Assembly (NCBI GenBank): GCA_009780695.1
Contig: WQZN01000024.1
Coordinates: forward strand, 1-34,523
Direction: 5' to 3'
Origin: Microbacteriaceae bacterium
GTDB lineage: Bacteria > Actinomycetota > Actinomycetes > Actinomycetales > Microbacteriaceae
DNA: 34,523 nt
Shown here: positions 7,298 to 14,131 of the stretch, one piece after another
Layout of the letters: each line of letters starts with the position of its first letter
Position numbering within the stretch: the first letter of the stretch is position 1
Notes under the pieces: generated by a model
The model's database searches: none
Told to the model about the DNA's origin: nothing
Seen by the model: only the letters and a program-made list of their open reading frames with translations
Made by a program: the position numbers and the translations under genes

Positions 7298-9265
7298 TCA
7301 GTTCCTCGCGTCGAAGCGACTGAGCTCGGTCACGACGGTGGTGACGACGGGCGTGGGGATGTCGGTCGGGCTCTTCAGGGCGCCGGGCACGGTCATCGGC
7401 ACGTAGTTGACGGACTCGTTGTTGCCCGTCGCCGAGGTGCCCGAATAGACCTGGCCGTTGATCGGCCCCACCGAGTTCGGCGCGATGAACTGGCACGGGG
7501 TGTACAGGAACATGTCGACGTTGGTGGCGGGGCTGAAGTTGTTCGACGTGATGTTGATCGCGCCGTAGCCCGCGGGGGCGCTCGAGTTGCACACCGGCTG
7601 GTAGTAGGCGGTGTCGTAGGAGAGCGGCTGGTTCCAGGTCACGAGGTTGCCGCCACCCGGGATCGTGGCGTCCGACGGCACGATGAGCTGCAGCTGATGC
7701 GTCGCCCCGGTCGTGGTGATCGCATTGTTCTTGAGCCCGATCGTGAACCCCGAGGGGCTCATGATGACGAGGTCGCCGGACAGCTTGAAGGCAGTGCTGA
7801 GGCTGAGCGGCGAGCTGCCGCAGCCCGTGACGTAGAGGAGCTGCTTGCCCGAGAAGCTGCCGCCCGTGTAGGTCGTCGGGATCGCGCAGTTGGTGATGTC
7901 GGTGATCGTCCAGCCGGCGGCCGTCCACAGCGACATCGCCGCGGCATCGCTCTTGATGGTCGGCAGCGACTCACGCGGGGGCGCGGTCACGAGAGTCTGG
8001 GTGGGATAGCCCATCTCCGTCGGCAGGGCGGCGATCGAGAACTGCGGGGATGACGGGCACCGCGACACCGAGCCGAACGCGGCGCTCGCGCCGCAGGTCG
8101 AGGTGAGGTTGCCGATGTTCGCGCTGCTGCTCAGCCCGATGGCGCCCGGCACCGCGACGTAACCGCCGACCACGCGCTTGGACGAGGTGCTCGACACCGT
8201 CTGGTTGCCGGTGACGGAGCGGACGTTGCCGTAGACCGAGGTCTTGTTGCCCGCCGCGATGCTCACGTCGCCGTAGGCCTGGGCGTCGCCGCCCACCGCC
8301 CCGCCTGCACCGAGGGTCACAGTGCTCGTCATCGACGAGATCGAGCCGCACACGTTCGCCTTCGCCCCGATGAGCGAGCAGTTCGCCTGGGAGCCGTTGC
8401 CCGAAGCCTCCACCGGCCCGTTGGTGACGACGTCGCCGCCGACCCAGGTCGAGTCGAGGCTGACCTGGGGATACGGCGCGGCGGTGCCGCCGGCGACCAG
8501 CAGGTTCCTGCCGATCGTCGTGTTGCCGTTCTGCGGGGTGTAGGTGCCGCCCGCCCAGACGTCGCCCTGCACGGTGCACGAGGTGTCCTGGATGACGTTG
8601 CCCTGCGCGTAGATGCTGCCCTGCACCGGGGAGCCGTTCGAGGTGCTGCACTCGACACTGCCGTTGGTGTAGATGTCGGCGGAGTTCTGCGCGAGCGAGT
8701 CGGTGATGTTCGTCGCGTTGGTCAGCGTCAGGCCGCCGTCGCTGAAGATCGACTTCGTCATGTCGGGGATGTTCACGTCCGCGGTCGTGACGAGGATGCT
8801 GATCACCGACGTCACGGTCGAGGTGTCGCCCGCGGACTGCCCCGCCACCCCCTTGAACGCCGCGGTGCCCGTCGAGTCGGCGACGGCCCGCACCGGCGGG
8901 TCGACCGAGGAGACCGGCAGGTATGCCCCCGTGCAGGACAGAACGGTGCCGCTCGCGTCGAAGTAGTGGACGATCACCGAGTACTGCTCGATGTCGCTCG
9001 CGCCCGGCACGAGGGTGCAGGGGAACTGGGTGGCGAGCGCGGCATCCGGCTGCTGCATCTGCGTGAGCAGCACGTTGATGCCGCTGTCCGCTGCCGCGCG
9101 CGACTCGACCGACGCGCGCGTCGAGGTGGAGAAGCCGAGGGCGTGCACGGCGAGGCCCGCGAGCGAGAGGCTCACGATGGCGACGATCGCGAAGATCGCG
9201 ATGACCGAGGGCAGCGCGAAGCCCTCGTCGCGGCCGACGCGGGACTTCAGGGTTCTCAGTAGCAT
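7298..9265 (-). CDS. Long type IV pilin-like protein (PilX-type, candidate tip protein)
   Basis: A 655-residue protein with a prepilin-like N-terminus: charged leader, G15-F16 cleavage site, then a hydrophobic helix (LPSVIAIFAIVAIVSL). Position +5 after cleavage is Ser20 instead of the usual Glu. Residues of about 160-460 contain recurring short glycine-rich units (GSIYAQGNV, GDVWAGG, GRNLLVAGG, GGDVVTNG, GGDAQAYGDV, YGNVRSVTGN) that look like beta-helix rungs, and there are many Cys, Ser and Thr residues. Typical minor pilins are 130-250 residues, so this one carries a large extra module. The ATG at 9263-9265 lies inside the end of the pilW-like gene (10-base overlap). A role as pilus-tip adhesin is inference; no PilY1 is seen here. 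Confidence 0.8.
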   Translation of the reverse strand: MLLRTLKSRVGRDEGFALPSVIAIFAIVAIVSLSLAGLAVHALGFSTSTRASVESRAAADSGINVLLTQMQQPDAALATQFPCTLVPGASDIEQYSVIVHYFDASGTVLSCTGAYLPVSSVDPPVRAVADSTGTAAFKGVAGQSAGDTSTVTSVISILVTTADVNIPDMTKSIFSDGGLTLTNATNITDSLAQNSADIYTNGSVECSTSNGSPVQGSIYAQGNVIQDTSCTVQGDVWAGGTYTPQNGNTTIGRNLLVAGGTAAPYPQVSLDSTWVGGDVVTNGPVEASGNGSQANCSLIGAKANVCGSISSMTSTVTLGAGGAVGGDAQAYGDVSIAAGNKTSVYGNVRSVTGNQTVSSTSSKRVVGGYVAVPGAIGLSSSANIGNLTSTCGASAAFGSVSRCPSSPQFSIAALPTEMGYPTQTLVTAPPRESLPTIKSDAAAMSLWTAAGWTITDITNCAIPTTYTGGSFSGKQLLYVTGCGSSPLSLSTAFKLSGDLVIMSPSGFTIGLKNNAITTTGATHQLQLIVPSDATIPGGGNLVTWNQPLSYDTAYYQPVCNSSAPAGYGAINITSNNFSPATNVDMFLYTPCQFIAPNSVGPINGQVYSGTSATGNNESVNYVPMTVPGALKSPTDIPTPVVTTVVTELSRFDARN

Positions 9266-9978
9266 GCGGCGGGCCCCGATCCGGTCGGGTCGAGCTTGCG
9301 CTGGACGATGGTGTTGCGGATCAGGACGAGGGCGATCGAGCCGTGCGTGACCTGGAACCGCAGGGTGACGCTGTCGACGTCGAGGCCGGCCTGCGCTCCG
9401 AAGAACTGGGTCGACAGGCCGTCGGCGGGGATCGTGATGCCCGTGCCGAGAAGCGTCCAGTTCACCCCGGCCTGCGGGGTGAGGGGGACGACGCCGGTGC
9501 CCGCGGCGTTCCAGGCGAAGCCGCCGGGGTCGGCGATGGCGCTCGCGGTGCTGCGTGCCCAGAGCACCGTGTGGGTGGCGTCGGAGTAATACCAGGCCTG
9601 GCACTGCCAGGTGACGTCGCCGTTCTGCGTGCCGATCGCGACGCGCGCGCGCAGCAGCTGCCCCGTGCCGGCCACCATGGGGCCGGCGAGGATGCCCTTG
9701 TCGCCGGGGTTCGCGGCGTTCGGCAACGCGGCGGCGTTGCGCACGCCCTGCTCGATGGCGCGCGAGACGAGCTGCCCCGTCGTCGTGGCATCGGCGTAGT
9801 CGCTCACGCTGTGCTGGGTGCGGAACAGGCTGAGCAGCAGGCTCGCGCCGATGCCGAGCACCAGCACGCCGAGGACCGACGCGACGATCATCTCGATCAG
9901 CGTGAAACCGCTCTCGTCGCCGCCGAGGGCGCTGCCGCGTGCGCGGGCAGACGAGAAGAGGGGGCGGACGGCGCTCAT
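9256..9978 (-). CDS. Minor pilin, PilW/PulJ-like
   Basis: A 240-residue protein with a canonical class III prepilin signal: leader ending ESG24, then F25-T-L-I-E29 and a hydrophobic helix (MIVASVLGVLVLGIGASLLL). The large C-terminal region, with a late strand pair (VDSVTLRFQVTHGSIALVLI) and a terminal AACY, matches the size and layout of PilW/PulJ minor pilins, which prime pilus assembly. The ATG overlaps the stop of the PilV-like gene by four bases (ATGA), and its own 3' end overlaps the long pilin gene. The family name within minor pilins is inferred from gene order and size. Confidence 0.85.
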   Translation of the reverse strand: MSAVRPLFSSARARGSALGGDESGFTLIEMIVASVLGVLVLGIGASLLLSLFRTQHSVSDYADATTTGQLVSRAIEQGVRNAAALPNAANPGDKGILAGPMVAGTGQLLRARVAIGTQNGDVTWQCQAWYYSDATHTVLWARSTASAIADPGGFAWNAAGTGVVPLTPQAGVNWTLLGTGITIPADGLSTQFFGAQAGLDVDSVTLRFQVTHGSIALVLIRNTIVQRKLDPTGSGPAACY

Positions 9979-10397
9979 GAGGCGCTCGTCAGCTGGAGCT
10001 CGACCGAGCCCTCGGCGAGGTGCTCGGAGCTGCCTTCCTTGCCCACCCAGACGACGAAGTGGACGGTCGCGGGGAAGATCGTCGGGCAGACGAAGGGCTG
10101 CTCGATCTCATAGTGCGTCGAGAGGACCGTGCCGCGCGGGTCGGCCTCGTTGAGCCCGATGGTCTCGGAGGCGTAGTACTGCAGCGCCGCGCAGTTGGTC
10201 GGCAGGTGGGCACGCGCCTTGTCGAGCTCCTGGTCGACGATCTGGGACGCGCTCGCCACGTCGACGTTGTTGGAGGCGACGCGCATCGCGAGGGTGAGGG
10301 CCGGGATGATCGCCACGGCCAGGATTCCGAGCAGAACCATGGCGACGAGGACGTCGATCAGGCCGAGGCCCTCTTCGCCCTGTAACAGTCGCTTCAT
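9975..10397 (-). CDS. Minor pilin, PilV/PulI-like
   Basis: A 140-residue protein. The start at 10395-10397 is chosen because it gives a short leader MKRLLQGEEG ending in the prepilin cleavage glycine. An upstream GTG (10475) would run through the pilA stem-loop and is rejected. After cleavage the sequence is L11-G-L-I-D15-V-L-V-A-M, so position +5 is Asp, a conservative change from Glu. A single Cys pair (NCAA and VCPT) could form a disulfide. The gene follows pilA after an 87-base gap containing a strong stem-loop, so it is probably made at a lower level than the major pilin. Confidence 0.85.
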   Translation of the reverse strand: MKRLLQGEEGLGLIDVLVAMVLLGILAVAIIPALTLAMRVASNNVDVASASQIVDQELDKARAHLPTNCAALQYYASETIGLNEADPRGTVLSTHYEIEQPFVCPTIFPATVHFVVWVGKEGSSEHLAEGSVELQLTSAS

Positions 10398-10437
10398 GAT
10401 TCCGTCTTTCGGATCGGCGGATGTCGGAAACGGGGGT

Positions 10438-10466
10438 GCGGGGCAGAGCCACTGGCTCTGCCCCGC
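10438..10466 (-). terminator. Strong stem-loop after pilA (partial terminator or RNA stabiliser)
   Basis: A perfect 13-bp GC-rich inverted repeat (GCGGGGCAGAGCC / GGCTCTGCCCCGC) with a 3-nt loop starts 18 bases after the pilA stop. The downstream side has only a weak T-tract (CGTTTCC). It lies between the major pilin and the minor-pilin/assembly genes, which have no other clear promoter. It may therefore let most transcripts stop or be trimmed after pilA, giving excess major pilin. Confidence 0.75.
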
Positions 10467-10484
10467 AGTCGACATCGGCAGCGG

Positions 10485-10991
10485 TTACGGGCAACCGGTC
10501 GGCTTGGTGGCCGGCATCTTTGCGACACCGGTGGAGTCGGTTGCGTAGAACTCATTCCCGGTCACGGACGTTGCATCGATGCAGAAGCCGTCACCGGTCG
10601 AGTTGACCGCGAACTGCAGCGTGCCAGCCTTCACGTAGTCGCTCAAAGTGGCGCCGGCGGCCTTCCAACTCACCACACCGGTGGTGTCGGCATTCGGGGA
10701 ACTCGTGAAGGTCGGGCTCTGCGTGATGTCGCTCACGGCCGCCGAATCGGGCAGCGCGTCAACATTGGTCTGCTCGGAAACCAGGGCAGTCTTGAGATTC
10801 GTGACATCGGTCTTCACAGCCGAGTCCTTGGCGTTCTTCTGAACGCCCAAGTACACCGGGATGGCGATGGCGGCGAGGATGCCGATGATGATGACGACGA
10901 CGAGGAGCTCGATCAGGGTGAAGCCCTTCTCGTCCTCGGCGAGCAGGCCGTTGCGGCGGGCGTTGAGCTTGCCCATCAGGCGGAAGTACAT
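10485..10991 (-). CDS. pilA: Major type IV pilin PilA
   Basis: A 168-residue prepilin. The leader of 23 residues ends EKG23, followed by the classical F24-T-L-I-E28-L-L-V-V-V and a long hydrophobic helix (to about 48). Two cysteines near the end (C137 and C167) would form the disulfide that closes the D-region loop of type IV pilins. The start ATG (10989-10991) has AAGGA nine bases upstream. A longer open frame to 11054 adds residues unlike any leader and is rejected. The gene has its own 211-base upstream region with dyad elements, and a strong stem-loop behind it, both fitting high independent expression. Confidence 0.95.
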   Translation of the reverse strand: MYFRLMGKLNARRNGLLAEDEKGFTLIELLVVVIIIGILAAIAIPVYLGVQKNAKDSAVKTDVTNLKTALVSEQTNVDALPDSAAVSDITQSPTFTSSPNADTTGVVSWKAAGATLSDYVKAGTLQFAVNSTGDGFCIDATSVTGNEFYATDSTGVAKMPATKPTGCP

Positions 10992-11049
10992 GCGGGGTTG
11001 TCCTTCGGTCGGGTTGGAATGTGCGGGGATCGCGGCAGACGGACAAGGT

Positions 11050-11100
11050 TTCAAGCTCCGCCCGAGCTTGAAGGTATTGGCCTCTAGCCCAGGCCCGTAA
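11050..11100 (-). promoter_or_regulatory. Candidate pilA promoter overlapped by an inverted repeat
   Basis: TTCAAGCTC-CGCCC-GAGCTTGAA is a perfect 9-bp inverted repeat at 11050-11072. A -10-like TACCTT (11071-11076, minus strand) and a weak -35-like TTACGG (11095-11100), 18 bases apart, abut it. The dyad would cover the transcription start at about 11064. It could be an operator or a leader hairpin. The promoter boxes are weak; the repeat itself is certain. Confidence 0.4.
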
Positions 11101-11133
11101 TCCCTTTTCCGGGGGCGTACTGTCCCGTCTAAT

Positions 11134-11147
11134 CCCCTGATCAGGGG
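11134..11147. promoter_or_regulatory. Perfect 14-bp palindrome upstream of pilA
   Basis: CCCCTGATCAGGGG is fully symmetric and lies 34-47 bases upstream of the candidate pilA -35. Such a site could bind a dimeric regulator. On the minus strand the preceding GGGTG-AAAAG-CACCC (within 11145-11159) can form a short alternative hairpin behind pilC. No regulator gene is encoded nearby. Confidence 0.4.
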
Positions 11148-11202
11148 TGCTTTTCACCCTCTTATTGGGGGATGACGGACCGGTCGTTCCACGCGTCGGG
11201 TT

Positions 11203-12444
11203 CTAGCCGCCCGAGTTCTGCACAGCGGTCGTGAGCTGGAAGATCGGCAGGTAGAGGCAGACGATCATGCCGCCGACGATGACGCCGAGGAACGCGATCA
11301 TGAGCGGCTCGATGAGCGCGGTGAGCGACTCGGTCATCGCCTCGACCTCGCTGTCGTAGAAGTCGGCGATCTTGTTGAGCATGATCTCCATCGAGCCGGC
11401 ATCCTCACCGACCGCGATCATCTGCGTGACCATCGGCGGGAACACCGGCTCTTCCGCGAGGGGCCCCGCCACCGAGCGGCCCTGGCGCACCGCCTTCGCG
11501 ACGCGGTCGAGCGCGCTCTCGATCACCCAGTTGCCGCTCGTCTCGCCGACGATGCGCAGACCGGTGAGGATCGGCACGCCGGCCCCCATCATGTTCGCGA
11601 AGTTGCGCGCGAAGCGGGCGACCGCGATCTTCGTGATGAGCAGGCCGAAGACCGGCAGCTTGAGCAGCACGGGGTCGACCTTGGCCCGCACCTTCGGCTC
11701 GTTCTTGTTGCGGTTCCACCACACCGTGCCGACGACCGCGAGCACGATGATGAGCGGCAGCGCCCACGGCATCTGGTGCGACAGCACCACGAGCATCTGC
11801 GTCGGCACCGGCAGTGCACTGCCGAGGCTCGCGAACATCTTCGCGAAGACCGGCACGATGAAGGTCAGCATGATGAGCACCGCGACCACGGCGATGACGA
11901 GCACGACCACCGGGTAGGTCATCGCGGACTTGATCGAGGCCTTGAGCTTGGCCTCCTTCTCGAAGCCGACCGCGACCGTGTCGAGCGCGCTGTCGAGGAA
12001 GCCGCCGGTCTCGCCCGCGCGGACCATGTTCACCATGATCGGCGGGAAGACCCGGGGATGCTTGACGAGGGAGTCGGACAGGGACGACCCGGTCTCGACA
12101 TCCTTGACGACCGCCTGCAGCGTCTCGCGCAGCTTCTCGTTCTCGCTCTGCTCGGCGAGGATCGTCAGCGTGCGCAGGAGCGAGAGGCCCGCGCCCGTCA
12201 TGGTCGCCATCTGGCGGCTCATGACGGCGAGGTCTTTGAGGCCGACGCCCTTCTTCAGGAACTCGATGTTGATCTCGCGGTTGAGGCCCGAGCCGGTCTC
12301 GACGAGCGACATCGGGGTGAGGCCCATCTGGATGAGCCGCGCCGTCGCCATGCCCTCGTTGGGCGCCTCGAGGCGGCCCTTCGTGACCTTGCCGTCGGGC
12401 CCGCGCCCCTTGTAGAGGAACGTCGTGGGGGCGACCGAGGTCAT
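11203..12444 (-). CDS. pilC: Type IV pilus platform protein PilC (GspF family)
   Basis: A 413-residue inner-membrane platform protein around which the pilus motors turn. It has the two T2SSF repeats: first about 75-200 (DLAVMSRQMATMTGAGLSLL...ESGSS-type core), second about 278-400 (RFARNFANMMGAGVPILTGL). Three membrane helices lie near 175-200, 225-250 and 375-405. The N-terminal FLYKGRGPDGKVTKGRLEA is typical of the family. The ATG shares one base with the pilT stop (TGATG), and no separate ribosome-binding site is visible, consistent with coupling. Length and motifs are normal. Confidence 0.96.
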   Translation of the reverse strand: MTSVAPTTFLYKGRGPDGKVTKGRLEAPNEGMATARLIQMGLTPMSLVETGSGLNREINIEFLKKGVGLKDLAVMSRQMATMTGAGLSLLRTLTILAEQSENEKLRETLQAVVKDVETGSSLSDSLVKHPRVFPPIMVNMVRAGETGGFLDSALDTVAVGFEKEAKLKASIKSAMTYPVVVLVIAVVAVLIMLTFIVPVFAKMFASLGSALPVPTQMLVVLSHQMPWALPLIIVLAVVGTVWWNRNKNEPKVRAKVDPVLLKLPVFGLLITKIAVARFARNFANMMGAGVPILTGLRIVGETSGNWVIESALDRVAKAVRQGRSVAGPLAEEPVFPPMVTQMIAVGEDAGSMEIMLNKIADFYDSEVEAMTESLTALIEPLMIAFLGVIVGGMIVCLYLPIFQLTTAVQNSGG

Positions 12445-14114
12445 CAGTAGACCACCTTGCTGAACGAGTCGCCGAAGTCGGGGCCGGCCGCCTGCAGGGC
12501 GCGGCTCGTGGCATCCGTCGCCGTCTCCACCCGGTGGATCAGCCGGTCGAAGCCGGCCACATCGTGCGCCTTCTCGAGCGCCGCCTCGCGCGTGATCTTG
12601 CCCGCGTTGACGAGCTCGGCGAGGTGCTGGTCCATCGTGTGCATGCCGAGGTCACGGCCCGCCTGCATCGCCGAGGTGATCTGGTAGGTCTTGCCCTCGC
12701 GGATCAGGTTGCCGACGGCCGGCGTCGTGATGAGCACCTCGGTCGCGACGAGGCGGCCCTCGCCGCTCGCTTTCTTGACGAGCGTCTGACAGACGACGCC
12801 CTGGAGCGTGGAGGCCAGCTGCACGCGCACCTGGTCCTGCTGGTGCGGCGGGAAGACGTCGATGACGCGGTCGATGGTCTGCGGGGCGTCCTGCGTGTGC
12901 AGCGTCGCGAAGACGAGGTGACCGGTCTCGGCGGCGGTCAGCGCGACCGAGATGGTCTCGAGGTCGCGGAGCTCGCCGACGAGGATCACGTCCGGGTCCT
13001 GACGCAGCACATGCTTGAGCGCGTTGTTGAAGCTGTGGGTGTCGTGCCCCACCTCGCGCTGGTTGATGATCGACTTCTTGTGGTTGTGCAGGAACTCGAT
13101 CGGGTCCTCGACGGTCACGATGTGGTCGGTGCGGGTCTCGTTGACGAGGTCGATGAGCGCGGCAAGGGTCGTCGACTTGCCCGAGCCGGTCGGGCCGGTC
13201 ACGAGCACGAGACCGCGGGGCAGCGTCGCGAAGCGGGCGACGGAGGTCGGCACGCCGAGCGACTTGAGCGACTTGATCTCGGTCGGGATGAGGCGGAACG
13301 CCGCCCCGATCGAGTCGCGCTGCTGGTAGAAGTTCACGCGGAAGCGCGCGTTCGCGCTGACCGTGTAGGCGAAGTCGAGCTCGAGCGCCTCTTCGAAGCG
13401 CGCCTTCTGGTCGTCGGTGAGGAGCGTGTAGAGCGCGTTCTTGACGCGGTCGCGGTCCCAGACCTCGGTGCCCGGCGCCGCGCGCAGGCCGCCGTCGACG
13501 CGCAGCATGGGGGCGGAATTCGCCGTGACGTGCAGGTCGGAGGCGCGGGATGCCACGACCTCCTGCAGCGCCGCGATCAGGTGCGGGTCGGCCTTGCCGC
13601 GATGCGAGGTCGTGTCGTGATGGTTCGGCGCCTGCGCCGGGATCACGCGGGTCGGGGCGGATGCCACGGGGACGGGGGCCGGTTCGGGGGCGGCGGGGGC
13701 GGCGGCGGGGGCCGGCACAGGGGCCGCGGGCTGCGGAGTCGACTCGAACGCGGGCTCGAGCACCGGGGCCGGCACCGGCTCGGGTTCCGGGGCCGGCTCG
13801 GCGGCGGCCTCGGGCTGCGGGGGCGCCGTGATCGCGAACGCCGACTGGCGCGCGGCGTGGATCGAGGCCAGCATCTCTGCGATGCGGTCGTCGGCGCTGA
13901 TCGGTTCGCCGGTCGGCGCGGGGACGATCGACGGGATCGGCGCTGTCTGCGCGACCGGAGGCACCACGATCGGCGCCGTCTGCAGACTCGGAGCCTGCGC
14001 CGCTGCGGCCGCCTCCTCCTGCTCGCGCAGGGCGCGGCGCGAGAGGGGGCGCGGCGACCAGCCGAAGGCATCCTCGTCCGACATGTCCGGAATCTCGTAA
14101 ACGGGCTTGTCCAT
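12444..14114 (-). CDS. pilT: Pilus retraction ATPase PilT with long N-terminal extension
   Basis: A 556-residue protein. The PilT domain begins near residue 175 (DPHLIAALQEVVASRASDLH) and is complete. Walker A is GPTGSGKST (307-315), the Asp box VTVEDPIEF, Walker B DPDVILVGE (373-381) and the His box TLHTQDA. The PilT-specific AVGNLIREGKTYQI is near 466-479. PilT hydrolyses ATP to pull pili back. Standard PilT proteins have about 350-380 residues. Here residues 1-170 form an added acidic then Pro/Ala/Glu-rich arm with one helical patch (ISADDRIAEMLASIHAARQ, about 72-90). The start has GGAAGGA upstream and lies 17 bases after pilB. Confidence 0.95.
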   Translation of the reverse strand: MDKPVYEIPDMSDEDAFGWSPRPLSRRALREQEEAAAAAQAPSLQTAPIVVPPVAQTAPIPSIVPAPTGEPISADDRIAEMLASIHAARQSAFAITAPPQPEAAAEPAPEPEPVPAPVLEPAFESTPQPAAPVPAPAAAPAAPEPAPVPVASAPTRVIPAQAPNHHDTTSHRGKADPHLIAALQEVVASRASDLHVTANSAPMLRVDGGLRAAPGTEVWDRDRVKNALYTLLTDDQKARFEEALELDFAYTVSANARFRVNFYQQRDSIGAAFRLIPTEIKSLKSLGVPTSVARFATLPRGLVLVTGPTGSGKSTTLAALIDLVNETRTDHIVTVEDPIEFLHNHKKSIINQREVGHDTHSFNNALKHVLRQDPDVILVGELRDLETISVALTAAETGHLVFATLHTQDAPQTIDRVIDVFPPHQQDQVRVQLASTLQGVVCQTLVKKASGEGRLVATEVLITTPAVGNLIREGKTYQITSAMQAGRDLGMHTMDQHLAELVNAGKITREAALEKAHDVAGFDRLIHRVETATDATSRALQAAGPDFGDSFSKVVY

Positions 14115-14131
14115 GCGTCTTCCTTCCTCGC

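Noticed and set aside
10398..10475. Upstream GTG start for the PilV-like pilin
   Set aside because: It would put translation through the 13-bp stem-loop and create a 36-residue leader; the start at 10397 gives a normal prepilin leader.
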